Below, one piece after another: positions 35,647-43,775 of a DNA stretch of 64,000 bases. The translations under genes and the position numbers were made by a program. The first letter of the stretch is position 1. Every line of letters starts with the position of its first letter. The stretch covers positions 1,736,001 through 1,800,000 of the forward strand of contig JAYPQE010000003.1 of assembly GCA_038131795.1 (NCBI GenBank), read 5' to 3'. Source of the DNA: Eutrophobius brisbanensis (GTDB taxonomy: Bacteria; Pseudomonadota; Gammaproteobacteria; Eutrophobiales; Eutrophobiaceae). The notes beneath the pieces are model-generated. The model searched no databases. It saw only the letters and a list, made by a program, of their open reading frames with translations, and was not told the origin of the DNA.

Positions 35647-36237
35647 ATGAGTACTGATACACCATTTGTAGACGATTTAGAAAGATCACGCGCCCGTAGC
35701 GAGGTTTCTGCTGACTTTTATGCCCAGGCCCTGGAAGCCTCCAAACAGTTTCGTAAGGAATACAAAGAGCGCAAACATGCCGTCAAGTATGACGAAATGC
35801 CCATGGAACGTACGTCGGACGGATTGATCAAGCATATTATCAATGAAGGCATGAATACCACTGAGTGTTGTCTGGACATATACATGCAGTTTATTCCTGC
35901 TAACGGCGCCACCGGTACCAGCCGTCATCTCACTGAAGAAATCGCCTTTGTCATTGAAGGCACCGGTTATGACCATCACTATGATGTGAACTTTCGTTGT
36001 GAAGATGAATTTATCTGGGAATGGGCCACCACCCCGAAAAAATTCGAATGGGGACCGGGTGACTTCATCTACATCCCGCCTTACTGCGCACACAAGCGGT
36101 TTAATACCGACCCGGACAATGAGGCCAGGGTCGTGGTCATTAACAGCCGCATGATGCGGGCCATGGGATTCGACTGGTTTGACCAGTTGGAGCCTGCCGA
36201 GGGCTTTGAAGACCTTTGGGTACCACCTGAAGATTAA
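35647..36237 (+). CDS. single-domain cupin protein, partner of preceding gene
   Basis: A 196-residue protein with one cupin barrel: ATGTSRHLTEEIAFVIEGTGYDHHYD and, after an acidic insertion, GPGDFIYIPPYCAHKRFNTDPDNEARV. The helical N-terminus (about 1-45) is charged. It resembles the first cupin of the double-cupin protein at 51358. It begins 30 bases after the previous cupin gene with a GAGGAA site. Together the pair looks like a bicupin divided into two chains. Function unknown. Confidence 0.72.
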   Translation: MSTDTPFVDDLERSRARSEVSADFYAQALEASKQFRKEYKERKHAVKYDEMPMERTSDGLIKHIINEGMNTTECCLDIYMQFIPANGATGTSRHLTEEIAFVIEGTGYDHHYDVNFRCEDEFIWEWATTPKKFEWGPGDFIYIPPYCAHKRFNTDPDNEARVVVINSRMMRAMGFDWFDQLEPAEGFEDLWVPPED

Positions 36238-36329
36238 ACACACAGTCTATGCCTGGTCCCCTAAAACTATTGACGGGGATCAGGTATCTTCATGTATCAT
36301 TATCTAATTCATTATGTTGGGGCGGGATT

Positions 36330-37355
36330 ATGTTTAAAAAATTCACGATTTTGATGCTGGTCGCAATGCTTGCTGGATGCTCACAGTCATCCAATGACGG
36401 CGATGCCGGTCAACAGGCAGCCTCCGGCGGCACTAGCGGCAACGTCTTTGCGGGTAACAACCTGAATTATATCGTTACCACCAACCCCGGTGGCGGCTAT
36501 GATGCCTATGCCCGCCTGATTGGCCGCTATATGGCCGAAAAACTCGGCGCAGATAATGTGGTTATCAATAACATTCCTGGCGGTGGCCACATCGTCGGTA
36601 CCAACACATTATGGAAATCCAAGGCCGACGGGCTGACGGTTGGAACATTTAATGCCGGATTGATCTACAACCAGCTGATTGGGGTCAAGACACTACAGTT
36701 CGACATTGGTAAATTCGCCTGGATAGGCAAGGCCGCTGGCGAGCCTCGTTCACTGGTGGTCTCTGAACAATGTTCGGTGCAATCCATGGAAGAACTGCTG
36801 GCCACGAATGAAACCATCAAATTCTCAGCAGCCGGTGTCGGCTCCGCTTCCTATACGGACACAAAGTTACTTGCCGAAGCATTTGATCTTCAGGTAGAGA
36901 TCATTCCTGGCTTTGAAGGTAACGAAGGCGAGATGTCCATGATGCGAGGAGAAGTCTGCGGCCAGTTCGGCACCACCAGTTCCATACAACCTTTCGTCGA
37001 CTCAGGCTACGGTCATTTCATCATGACCATAGGCGGAGAGGTAGAAGGTGTACCTAACGCCATGGAATACGCCACCACCGATAAGGCCAGGAGAATTGTG
37101 AGATTGATTGCCGCACTTTCTGAACTGGGTCGTGTTACAGCCGCTCCACCGGGGACGCCACCAACTGTGGTTGAGCATTTGCGTGAGGCCTATCACGCCA
37201 CACTCACTGATCCGTCATTTCTGGAAGAAGCGGAAAAGCTGATGCTTCCTATCGATGCAGAATATGGTGATGATGTGACCCAACTGGTGCTTGATGCCCT
37301 AGACCAGCCACCGGAAACCGTCCAGATTATTGCTGATTCCGTCCGCGCGGAATAA
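36330..37355 (+). CDS. tctC: TTT transporter solute-binding lipoprotein (TctC/Bug family)
   Basis: A 341-residue periplasmic binding protein. Start ATG 36330 gives MFKKFTILMLVAMLAGCSQS with lipobox LAGC, so it is a lipoprotein; the longer frame from 36249 lacks this logic. Bug-family marks are IVTTNPGGGYDAYARLIGRYM and NIPGGGHIVGTNTLWKS, which bind the carboxylate ligand. A Gly/Ser linker follows the lipidated Cys. TctA and TctB genes follow, forming a complete tripartite tricarboxylate-type uptake system. Confidence 0.9.
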   Translation: MFKKFTILMLVAMLAGCSQSSNDGDAGQQAASGGTSGNVFAGNNLNYIVTTNPGGGYDAYARLIGRYMAEKLGADNVVINNIPGGGHIVGTNTLWKSKADGLTVGTFNAGLIYNQLIGVKTLQFDIGKFAWIGKAAGEPRSLVVSEQCSVQSMEELLATNETIKFSAAGVGSASYTDTKLLAEAFDLQVEIIPGFEGNEGEMSMMRGEVCGQFGTTSSIQPFVDSGYGHFIMTIGGEVEGVPNAMEYATTDKARRIVRLIAALSELGRVTAAPPGTPPTVVEHLREAYHATLTDPSFLEEAEKLMLPIDAEYGDDVTQLVLDALDQPPETVQIIADSVRAE

Positions 37356-37391
37356 GTCAGAAATCACTTCATTTAACTTCAAAGACTGATT

Positions 37392-38903
37392 ATGGACATT
37401 GAACCGATCATCCAGGCATTAATGAATGTTGTAGCATCGCCCTATAACATGGCCATGCTGCTACTAGCGGTACCCATTGGCATGTTCTTCGGCGCCGTAC
37501 CCGGCCTGGGAGGCAAACTGGGGATCGTTATGGTGATCCCCTTCGTATTCGGCATGGACCCCATCGCCGGGGCCATCTTTTTGATTGCCATGCATTCGGT
37601 GGTTCATACCGGCGGCTCGGTACCCAGTATTTTATTTGGTGTACCGGGGACCGGATCGGATGCGGCAACGGTTGTAGACGGCCTGCCCATGACCCGTAAC
37701 GGCGAGGCCGGTCGTGCCATGGGTGCCTCACTGGGCGCATCGGGTATCGGTGGTGTTATTGGCGGTCTGTTCCTCATCGCCATCCTGCCGGTATTACGGC
37801 CCGTCATCCTGGCTTTCAGTCCCGCTGAATTTTTTATGCTTGCGATTTTTGGTATTACATTTATCGCCATGTTGTCCGGCGACTCACTGGTCAAAGGTCT
37901 GATGGTGGGGATGTTTGGTCTCATGCTGTCGTTCGTCAGCCTGGATCCTAATACTGGTGCAGAACGCTATACCTTCGGTCTGCTGTTCCTGTGGGATGGC
38001 ATGGATATCATCACCGTCATCCTGGCCATGTTTGCTATTCCGGAGATGATCGCCCTGGGAGTTGAAGGCGGCTCTATGTCACTGGCCGGAAAGCAAAAGG
38101 CGTCTGCAGGTTACAAGGGCGTATTCAATGGTCTATACGATGTTATTCGCCATTGGGGTCTGACCATACGAACCTCAATCATGGGCGCATTTATCGGTAT
38201 GATCCCGGGGCTGGGTGGCGATGCCGCCAGCTGGATCTGTTATGGGCATGCTATTCAATCCTCAAAAAACCCGGAAAAATTTGGTAAGGGTGCCGTGGAA
38301 GGGGTGATTGCCCCGGAGACCGCAAATAACTCCAAGGAAGGCGGTTCGTTATTACCCACCCTGTTCTTTGCTGTTCCCGGTTCATCCGGTATGGCCATCC
38401 TGCTGGGTGCCTTCGTCATGCTGGGCATTCAACCTGGACCTGCCATGGCACTGACCGGCATGGACATCGTCTGGACACTGATATGGGCATTAATGATCGC
38501 CAATATCTTTGCTGTATTTTTCTTCATCGCATTTGTCCCATTGTTCGGTTATCTCAGTTATGTACGTGGTAGTCTGTTGATCCCATTTGTGCTGGCCCTG
38601 ACCTTCCTGGGTGCCTTCCTCGGTCACCGTTCCTGGGAGAATCTCATTGTGTTATTTGTCCTGGGTGGTTTTGCATACTTCCTGAAGAAATATGGCTGGC
38701 CGAGACCGCCATTTGTCATCGGTCTGATCCTGGGTCCCATCGCGGAGGACTCCTACCACAAGGCCTACCAGTTATGGGGGTTTGAATTCCTGCTCAGGCC
38801 CGGGGCATTAATTATGATTGTCCTGATTATCGGTAGTATCGGTTTTTATATCTGGAAATCTAAAAACCGCAAAACAGAGGACACTGTAGAACATGTCGGC
38901 TAA
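37392..38903 (+). CDS. tctA: TTT transporter large permease TctA
   Basis: A 503-residue integral membrane protein with about 11-12 helices and the duplicated TctA motif: GAVPGLGGKLG near the start and GMIPGLGGDAASWICYGHA mid-protein. APETANNSKEGGSLLPTLFFAVPGSSGMA is the family's long signature. It carries the solute, driven by an ion gradient. It overlaps tctB by 11 bases. Order C-A-B differs from the classic C-B-A order; the second TTT locus at 45906 shares this order. Confidence 0.93.
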   Translation: MDIEPIIQALMNVVASPYNMAMLLLAVPIGMFFGAVPGLGGKLGIVMVIPFVFGMDPIAGAIFLIAMHSVVHTGGSVPSILFGVPGTGSDAATVVDGLPMTRNGEAGRAMGASLGASGIGGVIGGLFLIAILPVLRPVILAFSPAEFFMLAIFGITFIAMLSGDSLVKGLMVGMFGLMLSFVSLDPNTGAERYTFGLLFLWDGMDIITVILAMFAIPEMIALGVEGGSMSLAGKQKASAGYKGVFNGLYDVIRHWGLTIRTSIMGAFIGMIPGLGGDAASWICYGHAIQSSKNPEKFGKGAVEGVIAPETANNSKEGGSLLPTLFFAVPGSSGMAILLGAFVMLGIQPGPAMALTGMDIVWTLIWALMIANIFAVFFFIAFVPLFGYLSYVRGSLLIPFVLALTFLGAFLGHRSWENLIVLFVLGGFAYFLKKYGWPRPPFVIGLILGPIAEDSYHKAYQLWGFEFLLRPGALIMIVLIIGSIGFYIWKSKNRKTEDTVEHVG

Positions 38904-39372
38904 GTTATTCTTAAATGGAAGGATCATTACAGCATTTATCATGCTGCTGGTGTTTTCAACCATGACCATCATGGCCCTGTATTTTCCCACCAAGGCCAAG
39001 CTTATGCCATTGATGTTTGGTATTCCAGGGACACTGTTTGGCTTATTCCAGTTATTCATGGAAATCAAATATGTCATGGCAGAGGTACCAGATGAATCAC
39101 CAGAGGCAATAGCAAAAGCAGGCGAGGAAAGGAAAAATGAAATCCAGATGTTCCTTTGGGTATTCCTGTTCTTTATCTTCATCACCAGTTTCGGGTTTGT
39201 CTACGCCAGCCCCTTACTGGTCTTCGGATTTCTTTATATTGCCAAAAAAGAATCCCTTAAAATTGCCATCATCGGCGGCATCTGCACCTTTGCCGTGATA
39301 TATGGCGCATTTCAAAACTGGTTTGAGATCCCCCTGTTCCAGGGTCTGATGATTGAGTGGTTGAATAGTTAG
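38893..39372 (+). CDS. tctB: TTT transporter small permease TctB
   Basis: A 159-residue membrane protein with four predicted helices, the usual size and topology of TctB. Between helices two and three lies a charged loop (EVPDESPEAIAKAGEERKN). It completes the TctC-A-B transporter. A terminator follows at 39407. Confidence 0.85.
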   Translation: MSAKLFLNGRIITAFIMLLVFSTMTIMALYFPTKAKLMPLMFGIPGTLFGLFQLFMEIKYVMAEVPDESPEAIAKAGEERKNEIQMFLWVFLFFIFITSFGFVYASPLLVFGFLYIAKKESLKIAIIGGICTFAVIYGAFQNWFEIPLFQGLMIEWLNS

Positions 39373-39406
39373 CCACACTTTTTCCATAATCTTGTTATTT
39401 TCTTAC

Positions 39407-39429
39407 ACCGGACCCTGATCCGGTTTTTT
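39407..39429 (+). terminator. terminator after first TTT operon
   Basis: A 6-bp stem ACCGGA (39407-39412)/TCCGGT (39419-39424) with a six-base loop, followed by TTTTT. It lies 35 bases after the tctB stop and 60 bases before the next amidohydrolase start. Confidence 0.7.
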
Positions 39430-39489
39430 CATGTTCAGATTGGCGGTATGATTCATTATCACGATTGTCTATTCCCGGGGGGAACGACC

Positions 39490-41337
39490 ATGCACATAAT
39501 GAATACACGTTCATTTTTGTTTAGTGTCATACTTTTTTTCTCTATTGCCAATACCGTCATTGCCCAGTCACCGTTACTGATAAATTATGCCGACCTGGTG
39601 CTCTATAACGGCCAGGTACTGACTGTTGATAGTAATTTCTCAGTCCATGAGGCCATTGCCGTCAGGGGTGGCAAGGTCCTGGCCCTGGGGACCAGTAATG
39701 ACATGCTCACCCTGGCGGGTCCAGATACCGAGCGGGTGGATCTCAACGGCCGATCGGTGACCCCGGGCTACATATATAATGACGGCGACAATTCCGTCCC
39801 CGGTGGCGATATCTACAAGGACACCATGGTGAAGGGCTGGTTGTCTGGCAGGATACCGGGTGCGAGCCTGGAAGAACTGCTGGCGTCTCTGAACAAACTT
39901 ACCGAGGAGTCCGACCCCGGCGAACCCATCTTCGTCAATATGCCCAAGGCTTCCCCGCGGGTGGCCGAGGAATGGACCGCCGATGATCTTGACGAGATTG
40001 CCCCGGCAAATCCCATGGCACTCTTTTATAATGACTCCGTGGTGGTAGTGAACCATGCCATGCTCAACGACGCCTTTGCTGCCGGCCTGCCCCAGGAACA
40101 TTTCGGTGTCGTATTAAACGAAGACGGCGTCCCCACCGGTCAGTTATTTCAACAGGCGGCCGGATTTATCGGCTGGCAGGTAAGACCCTGGCCCAGTCCG
40201 GAGTATATCGACAATGCCCTGGAACAGACCGTGGCCAGCATGCTCGGTTATGCCAGCATTGGTGCTACCACGTCCACCGGGCATATGAGCGGCCTCACAA
40301 TCAGTATGCTCAACGAACTCTATCATGACGGCAAACTGTTAATCCGTGTCTATCCCGGACATGACTTCACCCGACAGAACCCCTTTGCAGAGCAATACCT
40401 GAAACGGGTCGGCAACCTGGTGAATTTTTCCCTCACCGATCCTGAGATCGGCCCCATGGTGAAGGTCGTCGGTGCCGCTACCGGTCCGGTGGATGACGGA
40501 TCCAACAGCCAGTTCGGCATGCTCACCATTGATGACAAGGCAAATATTGATTTTGAGATCGGGGGTACTGCAAAAGGACTGAATAAATGGACCGGTGAAG
40601 TCTGGACCGGCCTCACCTGGGACGACATGTCCGAGGCACAAAAGGCACAGACTGACTACAACACCATCGACCTGTTGCATCAATATGGCTGGAACATGAG
40701 CGGCAACCACAACATGGGTAGCGCTGCGCTTCGCACCAACCTGCTGGCCATCGATAACTTTGCCAAATCAGGCGTGACACCCTATTTTAAAACGCAGAAA
40801 GTTGATGCCTTTGACCACAACCTGGTCTGGCATGAATCCAACTACCCACTGCTGGATGAATATAAAGACAAGGTCGCCATGGCATTGAGTCCAGAGATCT
40901 TTGACCAGCGTGTTTCCGTCACAGGACGAGAATTACTGGAATCCCAGTACGGTGAACGCATGCACAGCATGCAGCCAGTGAAGACCCTGATTGACCGTGG
41001 CTATAACCTGCACTTTGAAGGCACCGGCCCCAGCAACCACCCGATGTGGCTGGTGGAAAGGTTTGTCACCCGTACCGATGACCATGGCAAGGTCTGGGGC
41101 GCAGATCAGGCCATAGACCGTAAGCAGGCATTGAAGATGCTCACTATCAATGCAGCGATCTTTATCAGTGAAGAAGACGAGCTGGGTACACTGGAACCCG
41201 GCAAGTGGGCAGACCTGGTAGTATTAAATGGTGATTACATGGCCGTCGCCGATGACCAGATTGATGAACTGGACATCGACCTAACCTACGTGGGCGGTAA
41301 ACTGATCTACGACAAACGCCTGTGGGAAGAAGAATAA
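39490..41337 (+). CDS. exported YtcJ-like amidohydrolase, subtype B (HxH motif replaced)
   Basis: About 615 residues from ATG 39490 (GGGGGGAA upstream; frame extends to 39448). Signal peptide ends NTVIAQ. Sandwich strands and VRGGKVLALG are followed by PGYIYNDGDN (97-101) where HxH is expected. Later marks: GATTSTGHMSGLTISML, NMSGNHNMGSAAL, FDHNLVW, LHFEGTGP, and TLEPGKWADLVVLNGDYM. It is very like the protein at 57375-59207 and more distant from subtype A. It acts outside the cytoplasm; reaction unknown. Confidence 0.82.
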   Translation: MHIMNTRSFLFSVILFFSIANTVIAQSPLLINYADLVLYNGQVLTVDSNFSVHEAIAVRGGKVLALGTSNDMLTLAGPDTERVDLNGRSVTPGYIYNDGDNSVPGGDIYKDTMVKGWLSGRIPGASLEELLASLNKLTEESDPGEPIFVNMPKASPRVAEEWTADDLDEIAPANPMALFYNDSVVVVNHAMLNDAFAAGLPQEHFGVVLNEDGVPTGQLFQQAAGFIGWQVRPWPSPEYIDNALEQTVASMLGYASIGATTSTGHMSGLTISMLNELYHDGKLLIRVYPGHDFTRQNPFAEQYLKRVGNLVNFSLTDPEIGPMVKVVGAATGPVDDGSNSQFGMLTIDDKANIDFEIGGTAKGLNKWTGEVWTGLTWDDMSEAQKAQTDYNTIDLLHQYGWNMSGNHNMGSAALRTNLLAIDNFAKSGVTPYFKTQKVDAFDHNLVWHESNYPLLDEYKDKVAMALSPEIFDQRVSVTGRELLESQYGERMHSMQPVKTLIDRGYNLHFEGTGPSNHPMWLVERFVTRTDDHGKVWGADQAIDRKQALKMLTINAAIFISEEDELGTLEPGKWADLVVLNGDYMAVADDQIDELDIDLTYVGGKLIYDKRLWEEE

Positions 41338-41348
41338 TTTACTATATG

Positions 41349-41402
41349 CCGTCATTCCCGCGCAGAGCTTGTCCCCGCAGGTTGTAGGCGGGGACGGGAA
41401 TC
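41349..41402. repeat. 54-bp inverted repeat, left copy
   Basis: This 54-bp sequence, starting CCGTCATTCCCGCG and ending GGGGACGGGAATC, is present as an exact inverted copy at 43466-43519. It contains its own hairpin (GTCCCCGC/GCGGGGAC). It is of the widespread proteobacterial GGAATGACGG intergenic type. The two copies bracket four genes (41430-43452). Confidence 0.85.
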
Positions 41403-41429
41403 AAGTCCGTATAATTTAAAAAAACCGGA

Positions 41430-41747
41430 ATGTATAATCTAAGAAAAATAGTTCTTGTATCACTGACCCTGACAATCCTTGGAACTACCTTCCCAGGCAT
41501 TGCCAGTGATACCGACGCACCACCTTTTCTGATCTATGTCGACCCTGAAACCGGTAAATATACAAAGAAAAAACCGGAACACGTTGCAACGCCGGAGCAA
41601 CCCCAACAAACCAGCAGCGTTACAAACACACCCAGACAAGTACCCTCACAGACAAAAATATTTCCGGTATTTATAATCGCTGGGGGGGTATTACTTGGCA
41701 GCCACCTGCTGTCACGAATATTCGCCAGCACCAATAAATCAAGCTGA
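41430..41747 (+). CDS. small exported 'DPETG' protein with C-terminal membrane helix
   Basis: A 105-residue protein: signal peptide (ending PGIAS), the motif PPFLIYVDPETGKYTKKKPE, a Pro/Gln/Thr linker, and a membrane helix (IFPVFIIAGGVLLGSHLL) close to the C-terminus. It shares this plan with the protein at 32415-32840. It lies downstream of a subtype-B amidohydrolase, separated by the inverted repeat. No known family is recognised; a small membrane adaptor or anchor is a guess. Confidence 0.6.
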   Translation: MYNLRKIVLVSLTLTILGTTFPGIASDTDAPPFLIYVDPETGKYTKKKPEHVATPEQPQQTSSVTNTPRQVPSQTKIFPVFIIAGGVLLGSHLLSRIFASTNKSS

Positions 41748-41756
41748 TCGCAAACT

Positions 41757-42164
41757 ATGCCAGACATAAAAATTCAATGGAGCTTCTGGGTTATTTGCGT
41801 TATTGCATTAATCTGGAATTTAATGGGGTGCATCAATTTTATTATGCAAATGGACCCGGAAATGCTGGCTAACTATCCGGAAGATGCCAGGTCTCTGGTA
41901 GCAAGCAGACCAGTATGGTCTACAGTCGCTTTTGCCGTTGCCGTTTTTGGTGGAGCGGTCGGCGATATAGTATTGCTATTGAGAAAGGCGTTTGCATTTT
42001 ACATTTTTATTGCTTCATTTTCAGGGGCAATCATAACGAACATTCATACCTACCAGGCAAGCAGTGATATCAATATCTGGATTGGCAGCTTTATATCTAT
42101 CGTGGTCGCTATATTTTTAATCTGGTACACAAACATAGTAAAACGTAAGAACTGGATTAAATAA
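41757..42164 (+). CDS. small four-helix membrane protein
   Basis: A 135-residue protein with four predicted membrane helices (about 8-28, 55-75, 79-97, 105-124) and a short Met/Asp-rich loop (QMDPEMLANYPEDARSLVASRP). The NLMGCINFIMQ opening and overall plan resemble small membrane proteins commonly annotated as hypothetical or sugar-transporter-like. It starts nine bases after the preceding stop, so it is likely co-transcribed. No function assigned. Confidence 0.65.
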   Translation: MPDIKIQWSFWVICVIALIWNLMGCINFIMQMDPEMLANYPEDARSLVASRPVWSTVAFAVAVFGGAVGDIVLLLRKAFAFYIFIASFSGAIITNIHTYQASSDINIWIGSFISIVVAIFLIWYTNIVKRKNWIK

Positions 42165-42240
42165 ATACATTTAGGATATAGTTTTGGTAAAAAGCTTCAG
42201 GCACGTTTAAAGCGCAAAATACAAAATAAGGAGAGTGCAT

Positions 42241-42678
42241 TTGAGAAATAATAAATTAAATAATGCAATCTACATATCAGCAATATTGCTAATCGCGGGT
42301 GTTTTTTTGCCTTTGGCAAGCCTGCCAGTTTATGGAGACATCACCTACAACAGGATTGCTGAAGTTGAATCTTACCTGGTGATTTTATTTGCAATAACAG
42401 CGCCAATATTGCTAATTATATCTAAACCAAAACTTTTATTTATTTCACCAACTGGGGTGTGGGTGGTTTTATTATTTCCTGCTCTTAAGGGTATGTTTAA
42501 AACAGAAGAACAAAGCGGCTTCTTTGGAGAACTGGCGAATAAGGCAACATCCGTAATGCAGGATTTTGCAGCGGACCTGTTCATGAACATCACTGACTTT
42601 AGTTGGGGTGGTTATGTGTTTTTACTAGGGTTAGTTATTTTTACTGTTAGTTGTCTTATCCGTTGTATTAAAAAGTAG
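42241..42678 (+). CDS. small four-helix membrane protein
   Basis: About 145 residues with four hydrophobic helices (near 9-28, 43-61, 66-83, 122-140). No ATG is available. AAGGAG at 42228-42233 fits TTG 42241 (seven-base spacing) better than the GTG at 42235. The sequence ends CLIRCIKK. The family is unrecognised. It precedes a short-chain dehydrogenase by 12 bases. Confidence 0.55.
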   Translation: MRNNKLNNAIYISAILLIAGVFLPLASLPVYGDITYNRIAEVESYLVILFAITAPILLIISKPKLLFISPTGVWVVLLFPALKGMFKTEEQSGFFGELANKATSVMQDFAADLFMNITDFSWGGYVFLLGLVIFTVSCLIRCIKK

Positions 42679-42690
42679 ACTCTATAAAAA

Positions 42691-43452
42691 ATGCCAGATT
42701 TCACTGATAAAGTTGTCCTTGTTACGGGAGGTTCCCGGGGAATCGGCCAGGCCATCAGCCAGGCTTTTGCATCCCATGGCGCCAGGGTGGCCATTAACTA
42801 CCGGACAAATGAGAACGCCGCCGAAGTGACGTTGAAGTCCCTGCATGGAGAAGGCCATATACTGGTCCAGGCAGATATCACAGAGCCGAACGAGTGTATA
42901 CGCATGGTAGATGAGGTCATTAATATATATGGAAAACTGGATATCCTGATTAATAACGCCGGTGGTGGCGCGGACCATCTGATTGCAGATATTGATTTTG
43001 ATCAATGGCAGGTTGCATGGAAGGCAACCCTGGATGCCAATCTCATAGGGCCAGCCAATGTGAGTTACTGCGCTGCCCGCCACATGATGAAGAATGGCGG
43101 GGGGAGGATTATAAACATCTCGTCGCGAGGTGCCTTTCGCGGGGAAGCCACCAAGCCTGCCTACGGGGCCGCCAAAGCCGGGCTAAATTCTCTGAGTCAG
43201 TCACTGGCTGTGGCCCTGGCACCTTATAATATTTTTGTGGGGGCCGTCGCCCCGGGTTTTGTGGACACCGAGCTGGCTGCAGAGAAACTCAATGGGCCTG
43301 AGGGTGAGGCGATACGTAACCAGAGTCCCCTGGGCCGCGTGGCCCGTCCGGAAGATGTGGCCCATGCGGTTTTGTTTCTTGCCTCAGACGGTGCAGAGTT
43401 TTCTACCGGGACAATAATTGATGTCAACGGTGCGTCGTATTTAAGGAGTTGA
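42691..43452 (+). CDS. short-chain dehydrogenase/reductase (FabG-like)
   Basis: A 253-residue classical SDR. It has the nucleotide-binding TGGSRGIGQAIS, NNAGGG, the catalytic Ser in INISSRGAF and YGAAKAG (Tyr-x-x-x-Lys). The C-terminal half gives VAPGFVDTELAA and SGT(I)I-type closing strands. It would interconvert a ketone and alcohol with NAD(P)(H). It lies inside the segment bounded by 54-bp inverted repeats; substrate unknown. Confidence 0.9.
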   Translation: MPDFTDKVVLVTGGSRGIGQAISQAFASHGARVAINYRTNENAAEVTLKSLHGEGHILVQADITEPNECIRMVDEVINIYGKLDILINNAGGGADHLIADIDFDQWQVAWKATLDANLIGPANVSYCAARHMMKNGGGRIINISSRGAFRGEATKPAYGAAKAGLNSLSQSLAVALAPYNIFVGAVAPGFVDTELAAEKLNGPEGEAIRNQSPLGRVARPEDVAHAVLFLASDGAEFSTGTIIDVNGASYLRS

Positions 43453-43775
43453 TATTTTATAGCTGGATTCCCGTCCCCGCCTACAACCTGCGGGGACAAG
43501 CTCTGCGCGGGAATGACGGTTATTGAATATCACGCTATCACCTCGTCATGCCGGGCTTGACCCAGCATCCAATCTATTTGATGGCCGCGCGAAGCGCTGA
43601 CATGTTTTATTAGATCCTGGCTTTCGTCAGAATGATGTCACTTAAGAACTTCGCAAACACTTCGTCATGCTGGCGCATGCCAGCATCCAGTCAACAAAAC
43701 GAGCGCCTTTGGCGCACTTTTTTTACTAGATTCCGGATATTTGCTACGCAAATTACGGAATGACGGCGTAAAAGT
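43453..43775. repeat. cluster of REP-like palindromes between convergent genes
   Basis: A 323-base gene-free stretch built from several palindromic units. It includes the right 54-bp inverted repeat (43466-43519), a TCATGCCGGGCTTGACC unit near 43547, a GTCATGCTGGCGCATGCCAGCATCC unit near 43664, GCGCC-TTT-GGCGC followed by a T run (43703-43724, a likely terminator), and a copy of the 3593-3618 hairpin at 43733-43758. Several units end in GAATGACG or start in GGATTC. Confidence 0.75.
43466..43519. repeat. 54-bp inverted repeat, right copy
   Basis: Exact reverse complement of 41349-41402 over 54 bases, 14 bases after the dehydrogenase stop. Identity without a single mismatch, unlike the other palindromes in the window, implies recent copying or recombination-driven homogenisation. 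Confidence 0.85.

Noticed and set aside
35686..36243. 185-codon minus-strand open frame opposite the second single-cupin gene
   Set aside because: It has no recognisable domain and lies fully antisense to a convincing cupin gene with a ribosome site.
43453..43775. Possible CRISPR array
   Set aside because: Units are palindromic, irregularly spaced and differ in length; no cas genes are present.
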